In this document: piece by piece, positions 49,992 through 58,707 of the stretch | How the letters are laid out: each line of letters begins with the position of its first letter | How positions within the stretch are numbered: position 1 is the first letter of the stretch | Assembly (NCBI GenBank): GCA_026014595.1 | Contig: JAOZHY010000002.1 | Location: 62,001 to 126,000 of the forward strand | Reading direction: 5' to 3' | From: Candidatus Bathyarchaeota archaeon | Lineage (GTDB): Archaea; Thermoproteota; Bathyarchaeia; Bathyarchaeales; Bathycorpusculaceae | Length of the DNA: 64,000 bases | Notes under the pieces: generated by a model | Databases searched by the model: none | Told to the model about the DNA's origin: nothing | The model's input: only the letters and a program-made list of their open reading frames with translations | Position numbers and translations under genes: made by a program

Positions 49992-52616
49992 ATGAATATC
50001 TCAAAAACCAAACTGGGTATTGCGTTGTTTCTGACGTTAACTATGGCTGTTTCCTTTGTTGCTTTGCCACTTGCTAACGCGCATGATCCTGCATGGAAAA
50101 TCCCAACATACGCTTTCATTAATGTCGCGCCTAACCCTGTAGGCGTCGGTCAATACGTCAACGTCATCATGTGGATAGATAAGTGTATAGAAGGAGCAAA
50201 TTGGTATAATAACATTAGATTCCGCAACTACAAGCTTACCATCACCGACCCTGACGGTCACGTTGAAACGAAAACTTGGGATGTCTGTATAGACACGACA
50301 TCATCACAGTATTACCGCTACACTCCGCAAAAAACGGGAACTTACACCTTCAAGTTCGAGTTCCCAGAACAAACATATGATTTCGGCGGTGCATACAACG
50401 GCGACATCTATTTAGCCAGCAGCGCAATAACTACACTTAAAGTGCAGGAAGAGCAAATAACCACCATAACAAGTTACCCGTTGCCGAATGAGTACTGGAC
50501 GCGGCCGATTTACGGTGAAAACACTGACTGGTGGTCGATTTCATCAAACTGGCTCGGTGAGGGCGGGCCGCAGACAACCGCTAGTTTCTCTGGATACCAA
50601 GTGGCTGTTCCTGATGCTGTGGGTTCTCAAACGTCTCACATCATGTGGACTTTGCCGCTTCAATCTGGAGGAGTCGTCGGAGGAGACATGTTTCCTATTC
50701 AGGGTCAAACCTACTTCGAAGGCACTGCATACATTCCTAGATACACCAATCCGATAATAGTTGACGGAATGCTCATCTACACTACACCAATATCGTTCGG
50801 AAACGTCGACGCCATGTCAGGCAGTGGCACTTATGGACCGACTGTCTGCCGTGACTTACGTACAGGAAAACTTCTCTGGTCTAAAAGTCAGAGCGAAATG
50901 GGCAAGATATCTTTTGCCCTCATCTTTGACGTCCAAAACCCGAATCAGCACGGAGTTTATCAGCCAATAATAGTCTCAGTTTCAGGTTCAACATGGTATG
51001 CGTATGATGCATACAGTGGAACCAAGCTGTTCACTGCAATCAATGTTCCCACAGGCACAGAAGCAATGGGTCCAAATGGGGAATACTTGAAGTACGTAGT
51101 TGCAAATGCAGGCACCGACGCGGCTCCTGACTACCGTTTATGCCAGTGGAACTCGTCTAAACTTTGGTACGGAGCAAGCGGAGAACAATCAATAATTGGC
51201 GGCACAGTAGACGCCAGCATTTGGAGCGGAGACAATGTCCGTTACGACTGGAACGTTTCGCTGCCATGGCTTACTCAAGCAGCAAGTCAGCCAGATTGGA
51301 TGGGACAAGCTACTGCGATGCAGGCCCACGCAGCTAAATACAACGATCTAATACTTTGCCACAACGGCACTCTGCCTTCAGGAGGCGGCTTGTTAAGTCC
51401 AATAAGCTGGACGCCTTACAACTACTTTGCTATCAACCTTAACCCAGACAAAGGTACCATTGGTTCGTTGCGGTGGATAAAGGAATTCACTCAGCCGTCA
51501 GGAAACATTACTGTAGGTTTCGGTGGATGCGACTTTGAAAGCCGTGTCTGGCTTCAGGAATACAAGGAAACCACCCAATGGGTGGGTTACGATATGGATA
51601 CTGGTGAGAAACTTTGGGGTCCAACTAAGCCTCAAGAGTCAGGTTGGGACTACTATGGCATACCTGGTGTTGAAGATAGAGTCGCTATGATGGCTTATGA
51701 CAAGGTATACGTCCAATTCTTCTCAGGAATACTCTACTGCTATGATGCACATACTGGGGATTTATTGTGGACTTACGGTAACGGCGGAGAAGGCAACTGC
51801 ACCGCTTCAGGCTACTACGGAGGTTACGGCGTATACCCAACAGCCATAGCCGCTATTGGTAACGGAGTGATATACATGGTGACTACTGAGCACACTGTCA
51901 GCACACCGATTTACAAGGGAGCAATGACGCGCGCTATTAACGCTACTGACGGCACGGAGATCTGGAAGCTTTCGTCTTTCACCAACTCGTTCCATACTAT
52001 GTCTTATGCTATTGCAGACGGTTTTTCAACATGGTGGAATGGCTATGACAACAGCATCTACGTTGCAGGCAGAGGACCCAGCGCCACTACCGTTACAGCA
52101 CCCGATGTTGCAGTATCATTCGGAACACCTGTGGTGATAAAAGGCACAGTGATGGACATTTCTACTGGCACGACGCAGGATGAGCAAGCAGCTCGCTTTC
52201 CGAACGGTGTTCCCGCTGTTTCTGACAAGAGCATGACCGATTGGATGGGCTATGTGTATCAACAAAGGCCTCGTCCGACAAACGTTACTGGCGTTGAGGT
52301 TACAATAAGCGTGCTTGACTCCAACAACAACTACAGGGAAATCGGTACCGCCACAACTGACGCGGATGGCTTCTTCAGCTTTGAGTGGAAGCCTGACATT
52401 CCTGGCAAGTTCACTGTTTACGCTACGTTCGCCGGCACAAACGGCTACTGGCCTTCACATGACGTAACCGCTTTCACCGTCACGGAAGCACCTGAGTCTA
52501 CTCCACCGCCAACGCCTGTTCCGCAAGCGCCAGTTGAAACCTACTTTACCGTCTCAACGATCGTAATAATTGCTGCAATCGCCATAGTTGGCGTGCTGCT
52601 GCTCAGGAAGCGTTAG
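49992..52616 (+). CDS. Large secreted, membrane-anchored PQQ-like beta-propeller protein
   Basis: 874 aa. Signal peptide ILALFLTLTMAV-type segment at residues ~8-30, ending ALPLANAHDPAWK. A predicted Ig-like region follows, then a beta propeller with W-docking blades (DLRTGKLLWSKS, MDTGEKLWGPTKP, AHTGDLLWTYGNGG, ATDGTEIWKLSS). Near 750-830 is a carboxypeptidase-regulatory/Ig-like domain (GTATTDADGFFSFEWKPDIP), then a Pro-rich stalk (PESTPPPTPVPQAP) and a C-terminal helix VSTIVIIAAIAIVGVLLLRKR (given in part) for anchoring. Probably a cell-surface protein; substrate unknown. Confidence 0.8.
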   Translation: MNISKTKLGIALFLTLTMAVSFVALPLANAHDPAWKIPTYAFINVAPNPVGVGQYVNVIMWIDKCIEGANWYNNIRFRNYKLTITDPDGHVETKTWDVCIDTTSSQYYRYTPQKTGTYTFKFEFPEQTYDFGGAYNGDIYLASSAITTLKVQEEQITTITSYPLPNEYWTRPIYGENTDWWSISSNWLGEGGPQTTASFSGYQVAVPDAVGSQTSHIMWTLPLQSGGVVGGDMFPIQGQTYFEGTAYIPRYTNPIIVDGMLIYTTPISFGNVDAMSGSGTYGPTVCRDLRTGKLLWSKSQSEMGKISFALIFDVQNPNQHGVYQPIIVSVSGSTWYAYDAYSGTKLFTAINVPTGTEAMGPNGEYLKYVVANAGTDAAPDYRLCQWNSSKLWYGASGEQSIIGGTVDASIWSGDNVRYDWNVSLPWLTQAASQPDWMGQATAMQAHAAKYNDLILCHNGTLPSGGGLLSPISWTPYNYFAINLNPDKGTIGSLRWIKEFTQPSGNITVGFGGCDFESRVWLQEYKETTQWVGYDMDTGEKLWGPTKPQESGWDYYGIPGVEDRVAMMAYDKVYVQFFSGILYCYDAHTGDLLWTYGNGGEGNCTASGYYGGYGVYPTAIAAIGNGVIYMVTTEHTVSTPIYKGAMTRAINATDGTEIWKLSSFTNSFHTMSYAIADGFSTWWNGYDNSIYVAGRGPSATTVTAPDVAVSFGTPVVIKGTVMDISTGTTQDEQAARFPNGVPAVSDKSMTDWMGYVYQQRPRPTNVTGVEVTISVLDSNNNYREIGTATTDADGFFSFEWKPDIPGKFTVYATFAGTNGYWPSHDVTAFTVTEAPESTPPPTPVPQAPVETYFTVSTIVIIAAIAIVGVLLLRKR

Positions 52617-52683
52617 ACATGCAGAAAACACGCAAACTCTATTTTCCCCTTTTTTGGGTGCTATCGCAATTGAAAAGTGAAGG

Positions 52684-52779
52684 GCTGAGAGGGCTTTGGA
52701 CGGTAAAATCGCAATTGTAGTTTTTAAGCAGTTTGCATTTTTCTTTTCTCCTTTAGTTTCCGCCGTCCAGAGCCCCAGC
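52684..52779. other. Long convergent stem-loop between two genes
   Basis: GGGCTTTGGACGG (52691-52703) pairs with CCGTCCAGAGCCC (52763-52775) as 13 bp with one G-U, and outer GCTG (52684-52687) pairs with CAGC (52776-52779) across a 3-nt bulge. The loop is 59 nt. A direct repeat ATCGCAATTG occurs at 52663-52672 and 52708-52717. It lies between two convergent genes and could be a bidirectional terminator, a structured RNA or an old insertion remnant. Confidence 0.55.
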
Positions 52780-52847
52780 AAACTCTGAACAGAAACTTAC
52801 CCAATTACATCGACCCGAAACAACACGTAATTTTCCTGATTTGCCGT

Positions 52848-54221
52848 TTATTTCAGAAGTTTGGTTTTCGCTTGGCTGATTAGGCTCAGTGTTTGCTGGC
52901 GCCACTGCTCAAAGTTTTCCGGCGTCTCCGGGTAAGCATCGTAGTGTGCTCTGACTTGCCGCATCATGCTCACCGTCAGCCTCAGCTTGTTCAGGAAGCC
53001 CATGCGTTTCCTGCCCCTGAAAACTCTCCGTGCGGTTTCGGTGATGTTCAGGCGGAAATCATCTCCCATAGCGGCTCTCAGCACGTCTTGTTCGGTGACA
53101 AGCTTGCAGCCCATGCCGTAGTCCAGGTCCTCGTCACTGCTTGCAATGAGGAATATGCGGAAAATGTCGAGGCTTGCCTGCTTCTTACCGTAAGTGTCAT
53201 GGTACCGCCTGTTGTAGCGCCATAACGCTGCCTGGTCAGCGTTTCCATTCTCAAGCGCCTCCACAATCGTCTGCCCCGCAAAGTATCCGCTCAGCATCGA
53301 CGGTCCGATGCCGCCGCCGTGAATCGGGTTCACCAAGCTTGCCGCGTCACCAACCAGGACAACGCCGTTTCCAACCATGTTGTCCAGTGGTCTGCGCGTC
53401 GGGTCCCACCATGCTCCCCCGTTCAGGAGCAGTGAACCTTCAAACTGCGGCCTCGCCAAAACATGCTCGTAAAACTGTTTTTTCGGGTTGGGAAAATCGC
53501 CGCGCATACAGATACCTAAGCCCGCGTTGACTTTGGCTCCGCCTTTCGGAAAAATCCACATGTAGCCGCCGGGCGCCACTTTTCCGCCGAGGTAAATCTC
53601 GCAGTACCGGGTGTTTTCGCTTTCCTGCTTAAGCTGCCGAATCTCCCTGTAGCACGCTTCCACATCCTCGTTCGCTATCTCACGCTCTATCTGCATGCTC
53701 TCGGGAAGCTTCCGTCTGACCACGCCCATGAAGCCGCTGGCGTCCACCACAACCTTGGATTGCAACTGAACCTTCTTGCCCGCAGCCGTTTTAGCCACGA
53801 CGCCCGTCACGAAGCCTTTCTCCAGCACGGGTTCAAGGAACTGCGTTGAATCCATGAGCACGGCGCCCTTATCCACTGCTTTTTTCAGGAGCCACTGCCC
53901 GAAAAGCCGGCGGTTCAAGATGTAGCCGATAAAGTCTTTGTCTGCAATCGTGAATATGGTCTGCTTGTCGGGCGAGTAAATCTGGACGCCCTCAATCCGC
54001 TTTTCAAGCTCACCGCTGTGCGGCTTCTCCAAGCCCAAAAACTTCAAGTGATGCTCGCCGAGAGCGTCGCCGCAGATTTTTTCCCCGATTTCCGCTTGCG
54101 GCTTCCTATCCATTAAGCACACTTTCAAGCCTGCTTCAGCCATGGTTTTTGCGGCTAAGCAGCCCGCGGTTCCTGCGCCTACAACGACGGCGTCAAACTT
54201 TTCCAATAGTGTTTCCTCCAC
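52848..54221 (-). CDS. Geranylgeranyl reductase family flavoprotein
   Basis: 457 aa. FAD-binding VVVGAGTAGCLAAKTMAEAG near the N-terminus, MWIFPKGGAKVNAGLGICMR with the conserved substrate region, and the second FAD motif GDAASLVNPIHGGGIGPSML. Archaeal members reduce the isoprenoid chains of membrane ether lipids. The paired presence of FAD motif and YMWIFPK/NAGLG block supports this class. A minus-strand TATA TTTATAAAG (about 54261-54270) and the operator at 54245-54260 lie upstream. Confidence 0.88.
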   Translation of the reverse strand: MEETLLEKFDAVVVGAGTAGCLAAKTMAEAGLKVCLMDRKPQAEIGEKICGDALGEHHLKFLGLEKPHSGELEKRIEGVQIYSPDKQTIFTIADKDFIGYILNRRLFGQWLLKKAVDKGAVLMDSTQFLEPVLEKGFVTGVVAKTAAGKKVQLQSKVVVDASGFMGVVRRKLPESMQIEREIANEDVEACYREIRQLKQESENTRYCEIYLGGKVAPGGYMWIFPKGGAKVNAGLGICMRGDFPNPKKQFYEHVLARPQFEGSLLLNGGAWWDPTRRPLDNMVGNGVVLVGDAASLVNPIHGGGIGPSMLSGYFAGQTIVEALENGNADQAALWRYNRRYHDTYGKKQASLDIFRIFLIASSDEDLDYGMGCKLVTEQDVLRAAMGDDFRLNITETARRVFRGRKRMGFLNKLRLTVSMMRQVRAHYDAYPETPENFEQWRQQTLSLISQAKTKLLK

Positions 54222-54244
54222 GAAGACTTTGAAATTCTACAACA

Positions 54245-54260
54245 TGCTGTATAAACAGCA
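54245..54260. promoter_or_regulatory. Inverted-repeat operator upstream of geranylgeranyl reductase
   Basis: TGCTGT-ATAA-ACAGCA, perfect 6-bp arms. It lies between the TATA-like TTTATAAA (54262-54269) and the ATG at 54221, covering the expected transcription start, a repressor-type position. The Lrp-type gene at 54324 is a possible binder. Confidence 0.5.
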
Positions 54261-54323
54261 CTTTATAAATTATGCAGTGACGTGATTTGCCTTCTCACGC
54301 TGAAAAGAAGAAAATGCGTATGC

Positions 54324-54827
54324 TTAAGGCTTAGCGGGCTTTTTCAGCGGCAGAGCGATGGCGGTAGTTTCTTTAACTGTTTCGAAAACCATACAGGTAA
54401 GCGTCTTTTCCAGCCCCTTGATAAGTCTCAGCTTATCCACGACGAACTTGCCAACCGCGTCCACGTTTTCGGCTTTTAGCTTAATCAGCAGGTCCCAGTC
54501 GCCAGTGATTATGTGCACTTCTTGGACCTCGGGGAATTTTGCGATTTCTTCTGCCACGGCTCTTTGGGACACCGAGGCGCCATCCGACTTTGATGTGTAG
54601 TAGACTGAGGCGAAGATGAACGCGGTTGTGCCTGAACCGAGCTTCTCAGGTCTCAGGATTGCCCTGTACTCTTTGATTATGCCGAATTCTTCCATGCGTT
54701 TGGTCTTTGCGAAGACCGTTGTTACGGGCGCGTTTATTTTTTTAGCGATTTGTTTGGCGGTGAGTTTGCTGCTCTGCTGTATCAGCGCGAGTATTGCTAG
54801 GTCTTTTTCGTCAAGCTTGATTTCCAT
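54324..54827 (-). CDS. Lrp/AsnC-family regulator
   Basis: 167 aa. Helix-turn-helix LDEKDLAILALIQQSSKLTA, INAPVTTVFAKTKRMEEFGI, then a RAM domain (PEVQEVHIITGDWDLLIKLK). A short C-terminal extension is present. It diverges from the asparagine synthetase gene, so it may regulate nitrogen-related or asparagine genes. A palindrome TGTAATTATTACA at 54831-54843 lies at its start. Confidence 0.9.
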   Translation of the reverse strand: MEIKLDEKDLAILALIQQSSKLTAKQIAKKINAPVTTVFAKTKRMEEFGIIKEYRAILRPEKLGSGTTAFIFASVYYTSKSDGASVSQRAVAEEIAKFPEVQEVHIITGDWDLLIKLKAENVDAVGKFVVDKLRLIKGLEKTLTCMVFETVKETTAIALPLKKPAKP

Positions 54828-54830
54828 GAT

Positions 54831-54843
54831 TGTAATTATTACA
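54831..54843. promoter_or_regulatory. Candidate Lrp autoregulatory site
   Basis: TGTAATTATTACA, a near-perfect palindrome. The minus-strand TATA CTTTTATAG (54852-54860) predicts a transcription start near 54830, so the site covers the start of a leaderless or near-leaderless transcript from the ATG at 54827. Confidence 0.5.
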
Positions 54844-54900
54844 GTAATCAGCTATAAAAGCTTGTAGTTTTTGGAAAAATTACATCATTTTTCATAAAAA

Positions 54901-54912
54901 ATTTATTAAATA
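54901..54912 (+). promoter_or_regulatory. TATA box of the asparagine synthetase gene
   Basis: TTTATTAAATAC lies about 52-63 nt before the ATG at 54964, with AAGGAA directly upstream of the start. The gap to the divergent Lrp gene is 136 nt, enough for shared control. Confidence 0.5.
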
Positions 54913-54963
54913 CTCTGCTATTGTGTTAAGGCAACAAAAAACGAATAACTCGAAAAGAAGGAA

Positions 54964-55953
54964 ATGTCCTTGAGCAAACAAACAACCGTCCTGAAAAGCT
55001 CGCCTGTTGAGGCGCCAAAATCTCTGGAGCAGTTGTCAGAAAGCGAAATCGAGAGGAAAGCCGTCATCGGCAGAGTGACGACTTACACCCTGAAGTACTT
55101 AACCTCCAAGTTCGTGGACAAAGGTTTCCAATGGCTGCTTCCCGTGGCACTTTCCCAATGCACCGACCCGTTGTGGCCTGACCCAGGTGCTTCCATAGAA
55201 AAGCGGATCGAAGTGGACATTTACGGAAAAACTGTGCGCACTACAGCAAGCATGATAATCCACAAACTGATAGCCTCTTCCACGGCTTACCCGAAACTGT
55301 TCATACTGTCACCTAACATTCGCATAGAAAAAGCTGAACGCGCACACACGGGCAGGCACGTGTACGAGTTTACACAATTAGATTTTGAAGCCCGAGGTGC
55401 CACATCAAAAGACATTATGAGTCTCGTCGAAGATTTGCTGTGCGGGTTGGTAACCAGCGTGAAACGCGACTTGAAAGGCGAGTTAATTTACCTGTCCAGA
55501 TATGACACCCTGAAAGTTCCGAAGGCACCGTTCAAAACCTATGACAAGCAAGAGCTAGAAGCAGAGTACGGCGAAGACTGGGAAACCAGAGTAGCCATGG
55601 AAAACGGAGCCCCCGTGTGGGTAACCAACATCCCCCGCGAATTCTACGACTTCGAAGACTTCAAGACGGGCAAATGGGACAACTACGACCTGTTCCTGCC
55701 CCAGTACGGTGAAGTCATGTCAGGCGCCAAAAGAGAATGGGAATACGAGAAAATCCTCGCGAAGATTGAACGCGACAAAATTAACAAGGACAACTACTCG
55801 CTGGTGCTGAAACTGGCGAAACAGGGAAAACTGAAACCATGCGCAGGCGCGGGAATCGGCATGGAACGCATTGTAGGCTGGCTCACCGGCGTCAAGCACA
55901 TAGCGGAAACGCAGCCTTTCCCGAGAATTCCTGGAACCGTGCATGAACTGTAA
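54964..55953 (+). CDS. Archaeal asparagine synthetase, AsnRS/AspRS-like
   Basis: 329 aa class II synthetase core without an anticodon-binding domain. SMIIHKLIASSTAYPKLFIL, HVYEFTQLDFEARGATSKDI (motif 2 region) and CAGAGIGMERIVGWLTGVKH with the closing FPRIPGTV (motif 3 region) are visible. Proteins of this form, known from Pyrococcus, make asparagine from aspartate and ammonia; the missing N-terminal OB domain argues against a true tRNA synthetase. Divergent from an Lrp regulator. Confidence 0.85.
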   Translation: MSLSKQTTVLKSSPVEAPKSLEQLSESEIERKAVIGRVTTYTLKYLTSKFVDKGFQWLLPVALSQCTDPLWPDPGASIEKRIEVDIYGKTVRTTASMIIHKLIASSTAYPKLFILSPNIRIEKAERAHTGRHVYEFTQLDFEARGATSKDIMSLVEDLLCGLVTSVKRDLKGELIYLSRYDTLKVPKAPFKTYDKQELEAEYGEDWETRVAMENGAPVWVTNIPREFYDFEDFKTGKWDNYDLFLPQYGEVMSGAKREWEYEKILAKIERDKINKDNYSLVLKLAKQGKLKPCAGAGIGMERIVGWLTGVKHIAETQPFPRIPGTVHEL

Positions 55954-56052
55954 AGCGTAAAGGAACAGCCATGCCAACAAATTCTTCTGCAACTTTTCCA
56001 TTTTCTTACGCAAAGTTTATCATTCACCCATGTAACTCAGTGAAAGGAAACA

Positions 56053-57945
56053 TTGGCAAAAATGAACCCGTACCTTGAAGCGTTACAACCTAAATTAAGC
56101 AAAAAGGACTATGACGAGCTCTGCTCCATAGACAACCCCATCGTTCACGAATTCATAGCCAAAGCCAGCGACCTCTGTCACCCCGACAACATCTTCATCT
56201 GCAGCGACTCCCCCGAAGACATCGCATACGTCAGACGCCAAGCAGTCGCCAGCGGTGAGGAAAAAGCTATTCTGTCGATTCCAGGGCACACAGTCCACTT
56301 TGACGGCGAATATGACCAGGGAAGAGACAGGCAAGCCACCAAGTACCTCGTGCCCCGGGGAATCACGCTCAGCAAGGCACTTAACCAGATTGATAGGCAG
56401 GAAGGTTTGGCGGAAGTCAAGGCTCTGCTCAAGGACTCGATGAGAGGTCGCACGATGATTGTGCGCTTCATCTCTTTGGGACCCGCCAACTCCGTATTCA
56501 CCATCCTTGGTCTTCAGTGTACCGATTCGTGGTATGTGGCGCATACGGAAGACCTTCTCTACAGGCCAGGCTATCGAGAGTTTTTGAAAGCAGGTCCAAA
56601 GAGCGATTTCCTGCGCGTCCTTCATTCAGCAGGAAAATTGAATGATGACATGGTCAGCGTGGAACACGAGAAGAAACGCATCTACATCGACAACATGGAC
56701 AACACAATCTACAGCGTCAACACGCAGTATGCCGGCAACTCTGTGGGCTTCAAGAAACTTGCCTTCCGCCTCGCCATCCGCAAAGCCAACTACGAAGGGT
56801 GGCTGGCTGAACACATGCTGCTCATGGGTGTGCATGGACCGAACGGTCGCAAAACTTACTTTGCTGGCGCATTTCCAAGTGCCTGCGGCAAGACCTCCAC
56901 CGCCATGTTGCCGGGAGAAACCATACTGGGCGACGACATTGCCTACATTCGAAACATAGATTCGGTTGCCCGCGCAGTCAACGTGGAGTCAGGAATCTTC
57001 GGCATCATTCAAGACGTCAACCCCGAGGATGACGCCCTAATCTACAAGGTGCTCACCAGTCCTGGCGAAATTATCTTCTCCAACGTGCTGGTCAAAGATG
57101 GCAAACCCTACTGGCTGGGTATGGGCTGCGAGCTTCCTAAGGAAGGCATCAACTTTTCAGGAGCGTGGTACGAGGGCAAAAAGGACGAGGCAGGCAACGA
57201 GATTCCACCTGCGCACAAGAACGCACGTTACGCCGTTGCCCTTAAAGCGCTGGAAAACTGTGACCCTGAATTGGACAATCCGATGGGTGTGGAGTTGGGC
57301 GGAATAATGTATGGCGGCAGAGACACCAAGGCATACGTGCCCGTTCAGCAGAGCTTCGACTGGTGCCACGGTATAATCGCGTACGGCGCGTCGCTGGAGA
57401 CTGAAACAACCTTTGCCACTGTCGGTCAAGAAGGCGTGCCAGAGATTAACATGATGAGCATCCAGGACTTCATTTCCATTCCCTTGGGGCAGAACGTCCG
57501 CAACAACTTAGAATTTGGAAAGAAACTGAAGAAACCCCCAGTCATCTTCGGCGTTAACTACTTCCTACGCGCCAGAGGCAACGGCAAATACTTGAATGCC
57601 ATCCAAGACAAGCATGTGTGGATAAAATGGATGGAGCTCCGCGTGCACAACGAAGTCGAAGCGATAAAGACCCCAACTGGTTATATTCCGAAGTACGAGG
57701 ACTTGCAGAGGCTCTTCAGTCAAGTGCTTGGGAAAAACTACGCAAAAGAGGATTACATCGAGCAGTTCACGATTCGGGTTCCTGAAAACTTGGCGAAGAT
57801 TGAGCGAGTGCAGCGGTTCTACCAAGAAAACGTCTCCGACACACCGCTAGAGCTCTTCGGCATCCTATATCTGCAACGTGAGCGTCTGCTGAAGGCACAA
57901 GCGAACTTTGGCGATTACATATCACCAGAAAACTTTGAGAGGTAA
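56053..57945 (+). CDS. pckG: Phosphoenolpyruvate carboxykinase (GTP)
   Basis: 630 aa. The kinase-1 loop FPSACGKTSTAMLPGETILG, the GDDIAYIRNIDSVARAVNVE metal region and NMMSIQDFISIPLGQNVRNN match the GTP-type enzyme, which interconverts oxaloacetate and PEP. The listed start is TTG at 56053 (AAAGGAAACA upstream); ATG at 56062 is an alternative. In this organism it may feed gluconeogenesis or anaplerosis from an acetyl-CoA-based metabolism, by inference. Confidence 0.95.
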   Translation: MAKMNPYLEALQPKLSKKDYDELCSIDNPIVHEFIAKASDLCHPDNIFICSDSPEDIAYVRRQAVASGEEKAILSIPGHTVHFDGEYDQGRDRQATKYLVPRGITLSKALNQIDRQEGLAEVKALLKDSMRGRTMIVRFISLGPANSVFTILGLQCTDSWYVAHTEDLLYRPGYREFLKAGPKSDFLRVLHSAGKLNDDMVSVEHEKKRIYIDNMDNTIYSVNTQYAGNSVGFKKLAFRLAIRKANYEGWLAEHMLLMGVHGPNGRKTYFAGAFPSACGKTSTAMLPGETILGDDIAYIRNIDSVARAVNVESGIFGIIQDVNPEDDALIYKVLTSPGEIIFSNVLVKDGKPYWLGMGCELPKEGINFSGAWYEGKKDEAGNEIPPAHKNARYAVALKALENCDPELDNPMGVELGGIMYGGRDTKAYVPVQQSFDWCHGIIAYGASLETETTFATVGQEGVPEINMMSIQDFISIPLGQNVRNNLEFGKKLKKPPVIFGVNYFLRARGNGKYLNAIQDKHVWIKWMELRVHNEVEAIKTPTGYIPKYEDLQRLFSQVLGKNYAKEDYIEQFTIRVPENLAKIERVQRFYQENVSDTPLELFGILYLQRERLLKAQANFGDYISPENFER

Positions 57946-58106
57946 AATCGAAATGGTGTGCACAACCGCCTTGGCTGAGGAGAACATGTGTTTCGCAGAA
58001 TCTTGTAGTCAAATCTTAAATGCACTGTCTATACTGATTAGTAATTCATAATCGTTAATTATTAACGGTCATCCATGAAAGTCAAGAAACAAAGACGTGA
58101 AAAAAC

Positions 58107-58367
58107 ATGATGAAAAAAACCATAACTAAAAAAAGCGTGCCTTACACAATAGACTTGAGCAAAATCGACGGAGACGGCTCATTCCCATGCCCCAAATGCG
58201 GCACGGTGATATCTCCTGAAGATGAAACCGAAGAAGTCTACAAAATCGTCGACACCAAAGTAATCAACGATGAACTGGTAGAGCTCGTCGTAGTTTGCGA
58301 AAAATGCAAAAGCAGCATAAAGCTCACTGGTTTTCAACCCACAATCGAAGGCTTAGCCAGCGAGTAG
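58107..58367 (+). CDS. Small zinc-ribbon protein
   Basis: 86 aa. PCPKCGTVISPEDETEEVYK and VVCEKCKSSIKLTGF place two CxxC pairs about 45 residues apart. No recognised family beyond that. TATA-like sequence is near 58045-58060. It stands alone between PEP carboxykinase and a membrane-protein gene; possibly RNA- or nucleic-acid-related, but no function is supported. Confidence 0.65.
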   Translation: MMKKTITKKSVPYTIDLSKIDGDGSFPCPKCGTVISPEDETEEVYKIVDTKVINDELVELVVVCEKCKSSIKLTGFQPTIEGLASE

Positions 58368-58379
58368 CGGCAGACTTTT

Positions 58380-58610
58380 TTATTCGCCGAGTTTCCGGCT
58401 TATCCCAACGAAAACCGCCCACAAAATAACGCCATAGAAAACGCCATTAAACAGCGCACTCAGGATGCTCACGTAATCTCGTGCTGCTTGTCCCAGCGCT
58501 GCACAGAACCAACTTCCTGGAAACAGTGGTACGGGTATCAGAAGCGATGCCACTAGGAACAACGAGAAGAACGCTAAGGCTATCATACCCTTCATGCTTT
58601 CCAACCACAC
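58380..58610 (-). CDS. Small membrane protein
   Basis: Up to 76 aa with two predicted transmembrane segments (ALAFFSLFLVASLLIPVPLF, LFNGVFYGVILWAVFVGISR). The start may be GTG at 58610 or ATG at 58595. Not recognised as a named family. It converges with the zinc-ribbon gene and has its own short upstream gap before the protease gene. Confidence 0.55.
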   Translation of the reverse strand: MWLESMKGMIALAFFSLFLVASLLIPVPLFPGSWFCAALGQAARDYVSILSALFNGVFYGVILWAVFVGISRKLGE

Positions 58611-58707
58611 TTATTCCAATTCGGATTCTTAATCCATATTCCGCATGGACAGATAATCCATAATAAACCTTTTTGTTTACCTGCACAACACAAATACAGT
58701 TGTCCAA

